Shown here: one piece after another, positions 1 through 12,270 of the stretch
Layout of the letters: each line of letters starts with the position of its first letter
Position numbering within the stretch: position 1 is the first letter of the stretch
Origin: Hyposmocoma kahamanoa
Lineage: Eukaryota > Arthropoda > Insecta > Lepidoptera > Cosmopterigidae
Assembly: GCF_003589595.1 (NCBI RefSeq)
Contig: NW_020653718.1
Coordinates: 4,666,631 to 4,730,630 of the forward strand
DNA length: 64,000 nt
Direction: 5' to 3'
Program-made: the position numbers and the translations under genes
The notes under the pieces: generated by a model
What the model saw: only the letters and a program-made list of their open reading frames with translations
Told to the model about the DNA's origin: nothing
The model's database searches: none

Positions 1-3000
1 AGATTAACTCAGTAAAAAATATTTCGCAATCCGTACACGAAATCAAACGATGATGAGGCCTCGTTATCTCTGTGTCATGTTTTCATAGCTTTAATTGAAG
101 TTTTCTTGGATGCTATAGCAATAACTGTTTGCGCTTATTACTTGTTCTTTATCTTGTTGTATGCTCGATTGACAGCGGCAGGACTAGTTTTTTATGTTGC
201 TTATACTTCTTTTAAGAAGTTACGCCATTACCAGTGTATCCGGTAATAGCAAATAATGAAGACATTTACGACTCGGTATTTACAAACCTTCCATGTCGCA
301 GAGGGAATAACTTTGTCATCAATAATGTATTATAGAAAAATTATTTCAATTGGGGAGTGAGGGGTGTGTGGATGCATTATTCAGTTCACGCGATTGCAAG
401 AGTGCGGCACGCAGATAAGCGTATATTGAGGGGAATGCCGAAAGTCCGAAGTACACGTCGCCAGGAGGCCTTATCGGAAACGGCTTACGGTGACCCCATG
501 CAAACTCCCTAATGCGACATTGCTCACCGACGGCGACGGTGACGGCCCTCCTCCGACTGGCGTACCCTCCGCGCCGATCGATCTCAATGCAAACTCGCAC
601 CACCAGATTGGGGATACGGGTTTTGTTTCGTGCTCGTTAATTTTTTTATTGCTCTGTCCCTATAATTCGTAACGTATAGGGTGTTAAATGTCATGCTTCT
701 GGTTCCGAAAAATTTAGTCGGTTGGTAAGGTTTAGGTGCAAACTATGATTTGTGTGATCATAGTCTTGGAACTTATTACTTATTATGTGAAGATTGCAAT
801 ATTGATGTAAAGCGCCCCAAGTTTTGAGTTGAGTTTTGAGTTTGAAAATATTTTTTAAATTGTAGCAGCAAAAACTTTACTTAACTTTCTTCTTTTATTT
901 TTTCTCCTTCTATTATGTTCAGTTACACATTTACTTATCTGTAAGAGCATTTCAAAGCTACGTACTTAATTTTTCCTTAAAATTTTATTTAGTTACGCCA
1001 GAATTTATTTATATACGGAAGTATACTGAAGACATAATGATATTGGTCCGTCATGAAAAAACTAGGCCGGTTATTCGCTGATCACAAAGTCAGCTTCGGT
1101 TTTATATGCCGCTGAGTACTGAATATTGAGCAGCGGTCGGCGCGAAATATATTTTTTGATATGAACTACATACACGGGGCTGGGAGAGTGGGAGACGTAA
1201 ATGCCATCTGGATTCTCCATGGTAACTCACTACTGGTGACACAACATAACCATGAGTAAAGTTGGTTTGTCTCCATTTTTCTTCTCGTCATCGACAATCA
1301 CAATGTTTAAATTTTCAAGAAAGTTTTTTTTCACTAAAAAGTTCTGTATATTTACTGTGATGAGCTTTTTTGTTAATAGACTATTAGACTCTTTTGATTT
1401 TTAAAAAAATGTTAATTATAGAAACAGATTATAAATTAGCATAAGAACTAAAGCGATGTAACATAAACCCTTTGGGTTTTACCGTACGTCGTACAATCGT
1501 CCTACTTATTCGATGCAGTGTGAGGTTATTCAGGAACACATACTTTATTACTTATCCGCTCACTCCACTTCGGCTCCCGCAGCCCTTAGACATATTTATT
1601 CATAGAGCCGCGCGTATTTTTTACTCCGTCATAAATATTAAAGGCGCCTCGTGCCACTAGGATTTTCAATTCGACAGCGGCGCCGGATCCCCTTAGATTG
1701 TAGGCTTTCACTCTTTCCGCGGATTAGAGCGGTTTGATGTATGGCCGCGGGTGGCGGTAAATCAAATTTTGATTGGTATTTTCTTTGTGGAAAGTCGGAG
1801 TCGTCCGCCGGGAGCGGCGCGTCCTGTAACGTGGGTTAACCGATCCCCAGACGCGCGGCCCCGCTCCGGCCGTCTTGCGATCTGCTACATTTTGTATTTC
1901 TTATTCCGGGATTGACGTAAGGCCACTCCATATCCCTTTGATACCTTAAGTGAGACTTATAAGAATTGGAAATAACATTTTGCTACATTGCTATTGTGGT
2001 AACTTTTAAAGCTGAAGCGATATTTATATTTATAACCATGCTACCTTACATAGTTTTCGCCACTGGGTATACAACGCTGTACTTACATATTTTCCAAAGA
2101 CCGCAATGTAAAACGCCAGAATCAAGCGTATCGGGCGACACAACCTGAGGCCAGAAATTGTCAAGATCGTCAATCGAAGAGCGGGATAGTTACAAATTTA
2201 AGTTTACTTGGGGTTATGGAATTGAATTTGGTTGTATAGTTAAGTAGATTTTAGTGAAATAGCTGGGAGAGTCAGCTCGTAACCGCTCGTGTGATCCAAT
2301 TGCGGAGCACTCGGGGCCATCAAACGGACCGAATCAAATTCAGTCTCCCTTTAAATATTTCAAGTACTTAAGGAGGCCGCGTGAGGGAGTTCGACAGCGG
2401 AGGAATTTACACAAATTGCACTTGTAGGTGGCATGCTCGGTCATTTGGGGACCGCTTCATAAAAATATTTTTGTAACCGTATTTGTCGGGGCCGTTGAGA
2501 TAGGCACGCACAGTTATTTTTGTTTGTTTTTGTTATTAGCGTATTAATAAGTTAATGTATCTCCTTACGTGCACATTAAACGTTACCTTGGTGCCTCGGT
2601 AAGTGATTGGTAGTCGCATCAAGTGTTAAAACAGTGTGTCGAAATTCGTTGTTAAAAAAATGTTTATAAGTGTACCTACACTGTAGTTCCCTTCCTATGT
2701 ATAATAAGTTCCACGTTGTAAATGAGGTTTGAAATTCGTTTAGATAATTCTACCTATTCACGTTGTACCTGACGTGATCAGAGCTAGCAATACAACATAA
2801 TATAAGTTTCAGCTACGGTGTACGTCAAGCGGCGGGTGCCGGGTGGCGGGGGCCACCCACGGATAAAAAGGGAATCTTGAGAAATTCTCGACCCTTTTTA
2901 TACTAAATAGATAGCTAACACGGCCTGAGTGGAGTTTCAATAGATGCTTTTTCGGCGGAAGAAGCGACCTGTAAAGAATCGAGTCGAGGGGCAGTGAAAA

Positions 3001-5989
3001 ACCGTGGTATATATCCTCCATGCCTATCGACGTCGGCCTCGGCTTGCGTGTAGCGCGTGTCACACTTTTTCCTTTTATTTTTTACGCGTGCCCTCCTCAG
3101 AGGGATAAGAGGTGGAATTCTTTTTAAATTGGAAATGTTTTCTAAGAGGATTACGATTTGCGGAGGTGTACGTAGATATTGGGAATAAGGGATCGTGTGT
3201 TTTATGTTTAATGGCCTTAGATTTTTTTTTGGAGATTTATTGCAGTTTTTATTGGTAAATAGGGTAACTATTTCAGTATAGTTTTCTTTTATCGCTTTGC
3301 TTACTATACTTTGCAGGTACCAGGCCCGATAGGTATGTTTATCCTTTGTGATATACCTACTAAGGTTTGTTCGACCCAGTCATATAAAAAATTTAGGGCA
3401 CAGTTCCCACACACCACTAATCTTCTTGACAAGAAATAAATTGTAAAAAATGTGAATAATACACAATAGCAGAATATTTTACTTGTCCATTAGTCGTGCG
3501 TGTTAAGCTGACGGGCACCGTCGGAAAGAAGCCATTGTCAAAATATAAAATTACATTGAGCGACTTGTACAAAAATAAATTTTATTCCTGTTGTGTAAAT
3601 GCTAGAATCCTTTGTGCTTCGTAAATAGTGCTTGGGTAAATGTAAAGTCCGGCGAGTGCACACGATTATCCCCTGTGCAGAGTTAGTTTAAATTTTCGGC
3701 TTGCCCCTTCTGCCCCTTCTGCCTCCGCTGCCCTCGGCTCGAACTCTCTGCGCAATTTGACCGGCTTTGTTGTGTTTATGCCTATTGTCATCGAATTTGC
3801 AAAGTCGTAATATTATGGATAATTGAGGAAATTGAGAATAAAAAAAGCATTATTATATTATAAGCTTATTAATAGCATGTTGTTCCACGACTAGGCAATT
3901 AATAAAGGCATTCTATTTACACGTTAAATAAAAAACGTTGTTCGCGCAGAAATCCAAATAATCTGTGGTTTTTCGCTCAGACAACGCAGCGCTGGAACAC
4001 CAACGCAATACGTACAATTTCTTTTTCTTAATAAAAAAGTAGGTAACCTAATAATGAAAAGTTTAATTGTAATTGTTATCAAATAGATTGTGTGTTTTTA
4101 CATACATACCTGATGTAAGTAGGTACTTATATTGTAGTGTTGTTGTTTGTAACATGGAGAAACAGTACTTACAGTATCGACTGTTTGTGTTGCTCGCGGT
4201 CTTCCCGACTTTACTCAAATATTATGCGGAGTTATCAAAGTTTCTTGTAGTAACGCGGGGATCAGGGGCGCTCGAAAATGCATGCACACTCAATAATTGA
4301 ATTGAACAATTGACACTCTCACACGTGCGTCCGCGCACAATGTCCATTATACTGTTGTCCCACGTGACAGGTGGTCATTTGTAAACAAAATAACGCAAGC
4401 TTCACCCCTCTGCGTCGGCCACATTGGCACTAGAAAAAGGAGGAAATGTCAGTTCAGCTGTGGTCACTTCCTGAGGATTAATGCTATTACAAAATTAGCG
4501 CCTATCGACTTTACAAGCGCGATTCAATAAAAAAGTGACACATTATAATGCGCATTAGAGGGTGTTTTAGGACCGCTTCAATAGTGGGAAACCTTTTTGC
4601 GTTAGTGCAATATCTTGTCGAATTCCTTATAGCCGGCGGGTGTGAGCGTGCGAAATAAAGGAGGCTTTATAATATGGTATTAGGATCATTTTACTATTAC
4701 GACTACATCCGGAGCACATAAAGAGGCAGTTAGCTGCGCGCCGTCGTTACGTCACATGTATCGGCTGTAAGTAGGACGGAGGCTGCATTGGTCAACCGAC
4801 ACCCGACACGTGTCGCACGCATTACAGTCTAAATTAATTGTACTAAGTTAACTTGGCTCTTTATTAGAACAGTATTATGAGAAAATGGAACAATATAATG
4901 TGTTTCTTTGCCCATGAAAATAAATTGGCATTACATTAAAAATTAAATTCTCGGTAATATTTTACGACATGTACCTATTTGCTGGGACGTACCTATAACA
5001 TACGCAAGTAAAAATAAAATATTCGCAATGCATTATGGAGAGGCATCACATACCTCAGCTCGTCCGTGGCCGCCCTATGGTAATAAAAGAGATACATTAT
5101 AAATCGTAAGGGAGATATTGTCCACGGTTATTATGGTCGGAATGTCCGCGAGGCGTGTCGTAGTTAAATCTTTTATTGTTTTTTCACGACGCATACACAT
5201 CGCCGCGGTATAATTTTCGTTTACTAGGAACAATTATACCGACGGCGAACGACGTAGAAATTATATTGTAACACCAAATTAAAAGATTAATAACTATCCC
5301 CAATAGCTCACATGAAAAGTTATTAAAGTTATATAAAAAGCCGAAGATTTTACTATCTTGACTTTCGCATGTGCGTTTATTGATTTGGATATGCTTAGGT
5401 AATGACTTCATTGTTTATGTACATACTACACTGAACAATTTCTGCCGACGAAAGGATGCTTACAAAACATGTTACAAACATGCAATTAATACTTTGTAAT
5501 TGATGTTTTCGCAATAGGTTTTCGCACTACCTTTGTGGTTTTTCCACATTAAGCACCTGCTTGCTGGAACCATCATTTCTAGTATCCTATGTGTAGAATT
5601 TGCATTGCTACTTGCTTTATTATAAGCTACCTATGGTTAGGTAGCTTGGGTTGCACGTCCCGGGACTCGTTATCGATAGATGTACCATAGTGATGCGATG
5701 ATTTATTGCGTATTTCGCGAGTAGCATTACACGGTAACTTTAGTATATATCGATAGATGATTAATCAAAATGGAAAGGGCGGGGAAAGGAGCAGGGCGCG
5801 GAGGCGGCGCGAGCGAAAGGATTGTTGTGTCGCGTACGCATTATCCTTAAATGATGGATGAGTATTCTTTGTCTCCAAGTGACTTGATATTGCTATTATC
5901 TCATTCTCTCGACGTGCGCTTACTTAAACTATATTTAAGCCACCTCGCTGACTATACCTCTAGTTTCTTATGAAACTTTACATACATTC
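1..5989. other. single-copy non-coding stretch
   Basis: No gene or recognisable transposon was found here. The sequence is AT-rich and full of stop codons in all frames. It is interrupted by short GC-rich patches near 480-600, 1680-1880, 2815-2860 and 5770-5830. Open frames of 60-85 codons occur but show no domain, no splice context and no codon-use signal. Intergenic or intronic sequence is the simplest reading. Confidence 0.6.
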
Positions 5990-6176
5990 AGCAGCAGTAG
6001 AGCTAGTTGTGAAAGAGGCGATCCAGGGAAGTACTACCATCTTACCTATTTCTGCCGTCAAGCAGTAATGTTTGCGATTTAAGCTCTCAATGGCACTGCA
6101 ATTGCTATGGACAGGCGTGTAGCTTACCACCAGGCGCACGACTCGTTGGTGCCGTCCCTTGATATTATAAAAACAA
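5990..6176 (+). mobile_element. SINE-like family A, copy 1 (internally deleted)
   Basis: This repeat occurs at least six times in the window. It begins with a gcagtag motif, has a middle block with ctatttctgccgccaagcag, and ends in ggcgcacgacttgttcgtcc followed by a TTATAAAA tail. This copy matches both ends but lacks about 100 bases of the middle, including the block that contains tccggttttgaagggta in longer copies. No tRNA-like A or B box is visible, so the family may be a non-tRNA SINE or the 3' end of a LINE (CR1-like LINE tails in Lepidoptera have a similar layout). No coding capacity. Confidence 0.75.
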
Positions 6177-6922
6177 ATGCCTATTTGTTTGTTCTATGAT
6201 ACCTACCAATAGCTTTGAGAGCTATAAAGTTTCACATTAAGATGGATACATGATTTTTGTTCGACGATTGAATGAGTAGGACGACCAGAGAATGACGGCA
6301 TAACAGTTTGAAAGACGAGGTTGTCGAACGTTTGGCGGATGCGGCGTGACTGGCGGATGGGCAATCAATCGCCGCTATTATCATAAAGGCGGTTACGAAA
6401 TGGCGCGCGCGGGAATCACGCATGTGATTAATATATCAACCATGACTGACTCGCGGAGCCGACACCGATATATTTTTAATATTATTTTATGCTCATTTCA
6501 CGCTAACAATACGATGCTTTGACAAATAGTGCATATAACACTCGCTTTCTAAAATAATACAAAATTTTGACATTGTTGCCTACTCATTTATGTAAGTAAT
6601 AGCAGTGAACTACGGTCTACAGTAATTATTTAAACTTTTTTGCATGAATCAATAATTTCACGTTCAAAAATTACCTACAATGACCACACAGTATTGTAAT
6701 GTAAGTTTCGCAGAATAAGCTAATGTACATACAACATGGTTTTTTTACAAAAATATATTTAGAAATCTTTGAATCAATATTATGTGGATTTATAGCGGAA
6801 CATTAGGCCAAACTATTCGGTCTGATTGAAAAATTTAACTTATTAACTTTTTTTTTCTATAGTAATTCGGTTATGTTACTTACTTCCTTCGATTTTTTAG
6901 ATGAATAAGCAAAAAACTGCGG

Positions 6923-6965
6923 TTTCGCGAACTTACCGAGTAACGTACATTGTAAGTTCGCGAAA
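6923..6965. repeat. perfect 14-bp inverted repeat
   Basis: Arms tttcgcgaacttac (6923-6936) and gtaagttcgcgaaa (6952-6965) are exact reverse complements around a 15-base loop. The arms are GC-richer than their surroundings. It could be the tip of a small foldback element or a binding-site pair; nothing nearby settles this. Confidence 0.85.
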
Positions 6966-7040
6966 GTTAATAAAATTTACGTGATAATTTACTTTGTCTT
7001 ATCTTGTTTTGTCCTCCTATTTTTAGGTATTCAGATTCAG

Positions 7041-7084
7041 TATTCGGCCGAATAGTGGTTCAATACTCTCTATTCGGCCGAATA
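7041..7084. repeat. two copies of palindrome TATTCGGCCGAATA
   Basis: The same 14-bp perfect palindrome occurs at 7041-7054 and 7071-7084, 30 bases apart centre to centre. A third degraded half (ggtcgaataagcgg) follows near 7097. The regular repeat of a palindrome with a GGCC core suggests either a transposon end or paired sites for a dimeric DNA-binding protein. Confidence 0.8.
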
Positions 7085-8013
7085 GCAAAACACAGGTCGA
7101 ATAAGCGGAATGCCGAACATTCCTTGAAGCTCTAATCAATATAGATTAATTGAAAACTTAGTTACCTACCTAGCCTATGCTTATAGATTAAACAATATGT
7201 AATAGCGATGTTAACACACTTGATTCTTTTGACGTCCGGAGTACCTACCCACTTGTAATAAAAGTGACTACTTCTAATAGGTAGTTAATTAGTGTAAATC
7301 GGACGAAATTGTAACGGTCCCGTCCTCCATGTGATTTCGGTGATTTCCAGCGGTTCCCACGTTTAGTCATTCAATTGGTTCACATGAAATTACCAACGAG
7401 CGCCAGTTATGGCTAATAGTCAGCTAATGCGCTCGCTTGAAAGCTTTTACCGTAATTCAACAAGTGTTTTAGGTTAACTCCTCCAGTTCCATATAAATAG
7501 CACATTGTCATCGTGAGACGCGACTTCGGCAAGTGTGAAAAAATGCACCAAACAAATAATTGGTGATCTGATAGAGCAGAGCCTAATATTCATTGTTTTT
7601 TTTTGTTCGAGACCAAAACAGTTCTTAATTACTAAACAGTAGAATTTTCTGATATTACAAGAGGCGAGGGGATTACTGATTTTTTCTCAAAAAAAATCAC
7701 CCATGGTGATTGATTTGTTGACAGATTTCGGCAAAATAAATTTATCAATAATAAAATGATACAAAGATGAGCTTACACATTCATATAAATGTACATACCT
7801 AACGCTGAAAGTAAACATAAATTAGTGACAAATAAAAATGAGATAGGTAAAACCTTGTTTAAACTTGTTTTACTAAAACTTGTTTTAACAACAAGGCATA
7901 AATATAAAAATTAATATATGCAATAAACTGTTAAACCAGTTAGTGTATTTCATTTAAAATTACTTTACTTTACTTCTTTCGATGAAAAAAAATCATAATG
8001 CCACGTTCAACTA

Positions 8014-8550
8014 CGCGATTTGTCGTACACTATTTGTGTAATATAAATCCGTTGGTATGTTTTATTCTTATTATTGTTGATATTAAATTGACAACGATAA
8101 TTAATTTTGTTTATTAAATTATTTTAATTCGACGAAGAACTGTAGTTGTTTGCTTAGCGGCTGCAAAGTTGTAGTTCGTGGCGAGTGCTTGTATTGAAGC
8201 CTGAGCAAGCGAAGGAGTTCAAAAATGGAATCCTGGGCGTAGCGAGGATTTCGAGGCATCGGAATTCTACTATATCTTTCTAATTTGTGATGCAATCCAA
8301 AGTACTGAAGTGAATTTTAATAAAATTAGTTAAGTTTGGGCGCGTTCTGAATTTACACCGCATCGGTACGTTTTCTTCTTCTTTGTACTTATAATTTTAT
8401 GTGATTAACGAAATTATTTTACTTCTTCGACAAACTAAAATAATCTAATTAAACAAAATTAGTGTTATCAATCTAATGTCAATAACAATCAGAATAAATT
8501 ATACCAACAATTAAAATTACGTAAATACTTAATACATAAGACGAATCGCG
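8014..8550. mobile_element. foldback element with long inverted arms
   Basis: The left part (about 8014-8140) and the right part (about 8418-8550) are imperfect reverse complements over roughly 120 bases. For example, left accs read ttggtatg, ttcttattattgttgatatt and attattttaattcg, and the right arm carries their complements in reverse order. The outer ends also match (cgcgattt against aatcgcg). The centre, 8141-8417, has a motif rich in gcg (gcgtagcgaggatttc) that recurs at 11280-11310. No transposase is encoded. This fits a non-autonomous foldback or MITE-type DNA element. Confidence 0.75.
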
Positions 8551-8564
8551 TTTCGGAACGTGTC

Positions 8565-8666
8565 ACAATTTTTTTTATCAAAAGAAAAAGTTTATCTTCG
8601 GATGCGTTTTGAATTTGCACCTCATCAATTTTTATTCTTGCTTGTGTTATAATTTCTGTGTAATTT
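8565..8666. repeat. extra copy of a foldback-family internal block
   Basis: This block, with tcttcggatgcgtt and cacctcatcaatttttattc, closely matches 11440-11535 and more loosely 8335-8412. It lies just outside the right arm of the preceding foldback element, so the local structure is either two overlapping insertions or a rearranged element. Confidence 0.7.
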
Positions 8667-9144
8667 TTTGTGATTTCTCGTGATGGAGGGAACAAAACAG
8701 TTATATATGCGACTGTAATTACGCTACATAGGTATGGCGGGAAAAAAACCAATAGAGATTTACTGTAACAGAAAATGTGTTAGGGTAAACTGCAACTTCG
8801 TATATTACTAACACCTAAAAACAAGGAAACTGATTCTCTGAAAGGTCGCTAAAGGATTGGTCACCAGCAGTCTGTAAGGACGACTGCGTAGGCACATCAA
8901 ATTATCCGAAATCCAACTTCGCCGAAATCCATGTCGCACTCAGAAGAAACTTACTTCATAAATTAACATTTCGCATGTTTCAGTCAGCAGAATACTAAAA
9001 TATGAGCTCAAGGTCTAGTCATAGGAGAGTTCACTTCCTAAATTCATTATCGAAAAAAAGTTCAACCGACAGAACAATAAATTTTAAATTACCTATGCCA
9101 AAATCAGCAAAGATGTTCCAGCTTCACTACGAAATATTTTGTGT
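8667..9144. other. single-copy stretch
   Basis: No gene or recognised repeat. AT-rich, with frequent stops. Confidence 0.5.
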
Positions 9145-10121
9145 AGGGTAAAACCGGGATGGATGCCGCAGTGGGATAGGTGCCTCGTTTTCAAAAAACC
9201 TAACTTCCCCAAATCGCAACAAAGAATAATTCGTTTAAATAGACACGTATAGACACCACTTATCAAAGTTCCTGCAGGGCTTTGTGTGGAATAGACGCGT
9301 TTGGTTGGTGCAAGCGTTTATTTATCTCTGCGACGAACACGATAAACGGTTCAAAATTTCAGTCGCAAGTATTTACTGTCGCATAACTTTGTAAGTTACA
9401 ATAAATTCCGTTTTATTTTTATTATAACTATACACTGGTTCATTAACTGCGCACCTAGGAGTCAATAATCGCTCTTTTGTATATAGTTTATTTATATAAT
9501 AAAAGGGCATCTACCCATATCGAATAGTACAGTCGCCTCAATTTTTCGCGGTATAGGTGCCCTTACGAGCAAAGGACTAAACAAGAAAATTGAAGAGAAA
9601 ATAAAAAAATACATTATTTTAGTGAAAAAGACATGTAAATGAGAGTAGTTTAAAAGTTAATAAAAGTACCAAAAAGACAAATTATTCACAGTTCAAACAG
9701 AAAACATTTTCGTATAGAATGTTTTGATAGCGACAAAAATACGGAGTCAAGTAGGTAGTAACTTTAAATACGTATATATTTATTATTAGAGATGTAGTAC
9801 GTATATATACAATATATGAAAGATTACAAATAAAACATTTTATTATGAATTTTACTATTTTATTCTAAAGGGCATCTATCCTTCTTAGTATTTACATTGT
9901 GTGGCGTCTATCCATATAGATAGGCATCTATCCTCAAAAAAATAGGTTTGCAAAAAGTCAATTTCTTCAAAATCAGTAAATGATAGATCAATAAAATCAA
10001 GTCTTAATGTAATGTAAAAGATTCAAGTAGTTATATCCATAGGAATTATTCGTGGTAAACTAATAATTTTTAAATTAGGAGGCCCTTTCAAAAAGTGGGG
10101 CATCTGTCCCGGTGTTACCCT
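9145..10121. mobile_element. 977-bp non-autonomous DNA transposon
   Basis: The ends are inverted. The left begins agggtaaaaccgggatgg; the right, read on the minus strand, begins agggtaacaccgggacag. The match runs about 26 bases with a few mismatches. Inside, the motif ggcatctatcc or its complement recurs at 9174, 9505, 9550, 9870, 9903 and 9924, and again in the right terminus, as subterminal repeats often do in hAT-like and related DNA transposons. No open frame of useful length lies inside. A target-site duplication is not clear from the flanks, so the superfamily is left open. Confidence 0.75.
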
Positions 10122-10734
10122 GTCCATCATCAGGCGGGTGTGATGGTATAGTGGTGGTTTTCGTATGAAGGTATCACTCAGTTTCATTTTTGCCAACAAA
10201 GCGTTATTAATAATAATAATTGTTTATTTCAGTCCGTAGACCATGGTAGGAAAATACAATTCGTATAAATATACAAAAAACATCCAATAAGTTTAAAATA
10301 ATTATAATAATTAAAATAAAATTAAACAATTATGAACAATAAATTTAAAATATAAAATTAAAATTCAAAACCACAAATCATCAAACCAAATTTAAAGTAC
10401 AATCAAAAATTCATATATTTAAAAAAAGATTTATATACTTTTTTTTAAATCTTCCTCGTAACGGCCTGGAAACTGTCCGTACGGGCTTTCACAAATATGC
10501 TTGAAACACTACACCTGCTTGGCTCTCATCAGCACTTTATTTAGACTTACTCTACACAATTAAGATAAAAGCAAAAAAATTATCAAAGTTACATATTAGA
10601 GGTGTTGGTATTCCGGTGCTAGGTTTTGCTGGAAAATCCATTTTTCGTTGTCAAATATAATATGTGAAATATAATAAGAATGAATTTGACTTAGCACTAT
10701 ATATAAGGCTAATACGATTCAACCTTGGTTAAGT
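10122..10734. other. AT-rich stretch, possible LINE tail on the minus strand
   Basis: The segment at 10205-10260 has a run of (aat)n followed by tgtttatttcagtccgtaga, which resembles the reverse complement of a LINE 3' end with a short tandem tail. Sequence from 10260 to 10450 is extremely A-rich. No coding evidence. The LINE reading is tentative. Confidence 0.35.
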
Positions 10735-10975
10735 GAAATATGCCTAGCTTCATTGCCGCGGAAGAACTGGTGGGTGCACCAGTCCGGATCTTGACCCACT
10801 TGACTATTCTCTATGGACTGAGTTGGAGCTCAAGGCCTGCCAAAAGTTTCACCCAGACTTGGATTCTCTAAAGCGCCCGCTTTATCAAAGAAGTGGACCG
10901 AATCCCACTGGAGAAGATTGGTGCCGCGATCCAAGATTGGCCATAACGTTTACGAGGTTGTGTCGTATTTGTTTG
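10735..10975 (+). pseudogene. mariner-type transposase, C-terminal remnant
   Basis: Translation from about 10786 gives SPDLDPLDYSLW, the region around the third catalytic aspartate of Tc1/mariner transposases (SPDLNPLDY in many relatives). It continues with ELELKACQKFHPDLDSLKR. After a frameshift near 10875 another frame reads VDRIPLEKIGAAIQDWP, the usual C-terminal helix region. The catalytic D remains, but the two upstream catalytic residues and most of the protein are missing. The fragment is therefore a dead 3' end. The SPDxxPLDY motif suggests a mariner lineage different from the copy at 41157-42178. Confidence 0.75.
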
Positions 10976-10988
10976 TAGTTGCTGGTTA

Positions 10989-11076
10989 TATATAAAGAAT
11001 TAAATTTTTTTTTTAAATTTTCAGGTAATGATAACATTACCTGAAAATTAAAAAAAATAATTTAATTCTTTATATA
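10989..11076. repeat. long hairpin: about 42-bp inverted repeat
   Basis: Left arm 10989-11030 and right arm 11035-11076 are near-perfect reverse complements around a 4-base loop (ataa). The inner arms contain ttttcaggtaatg and cattacctgaaaa. The outer arms carry tataaagaattaaat and its complement. It lies immediately after the mariner-type transposase remnant, so it may be two abutting transposon ends or an inverted end duplication. Confidence 0.85.
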
Positions 11077-11111
11077 ATAATAACAATAACAGTAACAAAA
11101 ACAGTGCTTTT

Positions 11112-11820
11112 GCGCGCAGATTTCTAATGAGAAAGAAAGCCTTTTCGAGCTAGTGAGGTGACATAGTTATTTGTTATGCAAGGCTGCAAAGTTGTTGTTT
11201 GACGCAAGTGCTTGTATTGAAACCTGACCAAGCGAAGGATGCTAAGATTGAACCACGAGCGAAGCGAGCGGTTCAAAAATAGATTCCTGAGCGTAGCGAG
11301 GATTTCAAGGCACAAGACGCAAAACAACTTTGCTGCCGAGCGAAACACACAACTTTTCACTTCACTATTGCGAGAAAAATAGGTAAGGTAGATGAAAGAA
11401 AAACAATTATATAAATAAATAAAACAATACAAAACATCAGTTTTTTTATTAAAAGAAAAGGTTAATCTTCGGATGCGTTCTGAATTTCCACCTCATCAAT
11501 TTTTATTCTTGCTTGTACTTTTATTTTGTGTGATTAAGTAATTATTGAAATTATTTTAACTAAAATAGAGAACTCTTCAACGAATTAAAATAATTTAATA
11601 AACACAATTAGTTATCATTGTCAATTTAATGTCAACAATAATAAGAATGAAGTATACCAACGGATTTAAATCACGTAAATAAGTGATGTACGACAAGTCT
11701 TTTCAGTCCATCGTGAAGTTCGATTTCAAAGACTTTTTCCGCGCTAGCGTGCAAAAACGCTTTTGCGCATGTGTTGCGCGCAGATTTCTAAGGAGAAAGA
11801 AAGCCTTTTCGAGCTAGTGA
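11112..11820. mobile_element. second, one-armed copy of the foldback family between 45-bp direct repeats
   Basis: Two 45-base direct repeats (gcgcgcagatttctaa... to gagctagtga) lie at 11112-11156 and 11776-11820 and differ at one base. Between them, 11180-11340 matches the centre of the 8014-8550 element, 11440-11535 matches its inner block, and 11570-11720 matches its right arm. The left arm is absent. The direct repeats are too long for a simple target-site duplication and are more likely part of a larger element or of a local duplication. Confidence 0.7.
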
Positions 11821-11842
11821 AGTGAAAAATATATTTTTTTAT

Positions 11843-12270
11843 GAAAAATAGTGTTACACACGTAACATTAATACGAGTAATAAATAATAAACGAGCTGTT
11901 GTTGACAGTTCTGTTAACAAATTAATTTAAGAGACAATACATACTCTTCCATAATAAGATTCCAGGTGCTATTCAAAATTTGCCATTTACGAGGGTTAAA
12001 ACTACAGTAAAACAAAAACTTGATATTAAAGAATCAGCTTCTGCATAGATGACGCAGCTCTTGCAAGTAGTCTCGATCTATGATGTTTTGAAATAAATAT
12101 AGTAAATGATAAATGTGCACAAATTTACAAAGGGCAACCGATCGAGTTTCTTGCTCATTCTTTTCAGGAATCTTACCGATGAGAACATTGACCTATTTAA
12201 ATTAATTGGTGAGAAGTAGAATTTAATCAATATGAAATATGTATATGATTTTTTGAATTTGACTTTGTCT
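11843..12270 (+). mobile_element. jockey-like LINE, 3' end
   Basis: This segment matches 23930-24410 throughout. Shared parts include the end of the reverse transcriptase frame (cgtaacattaatacgag, then gccatttacgagg), the 3' untranslated block gagtttcttgctcattctt, and a final (taaa)n tail at about 12270. It is a 5'-truncated copy, as is common after incomplete reverse transcription. It abuts a SINE B copy in the opposite orientation at its tail. Confidence 0.8.

Larger units (their letters stand above)
6177..8013. other. single-copy AT-rich stretch
   Basis: No gene is visible. The stretch contains the two inverted-repeat features listed separately (6923-6965 and 7041-7084). The rest is AT-rich sequence without a long open frame. 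Confidence 0.55.
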
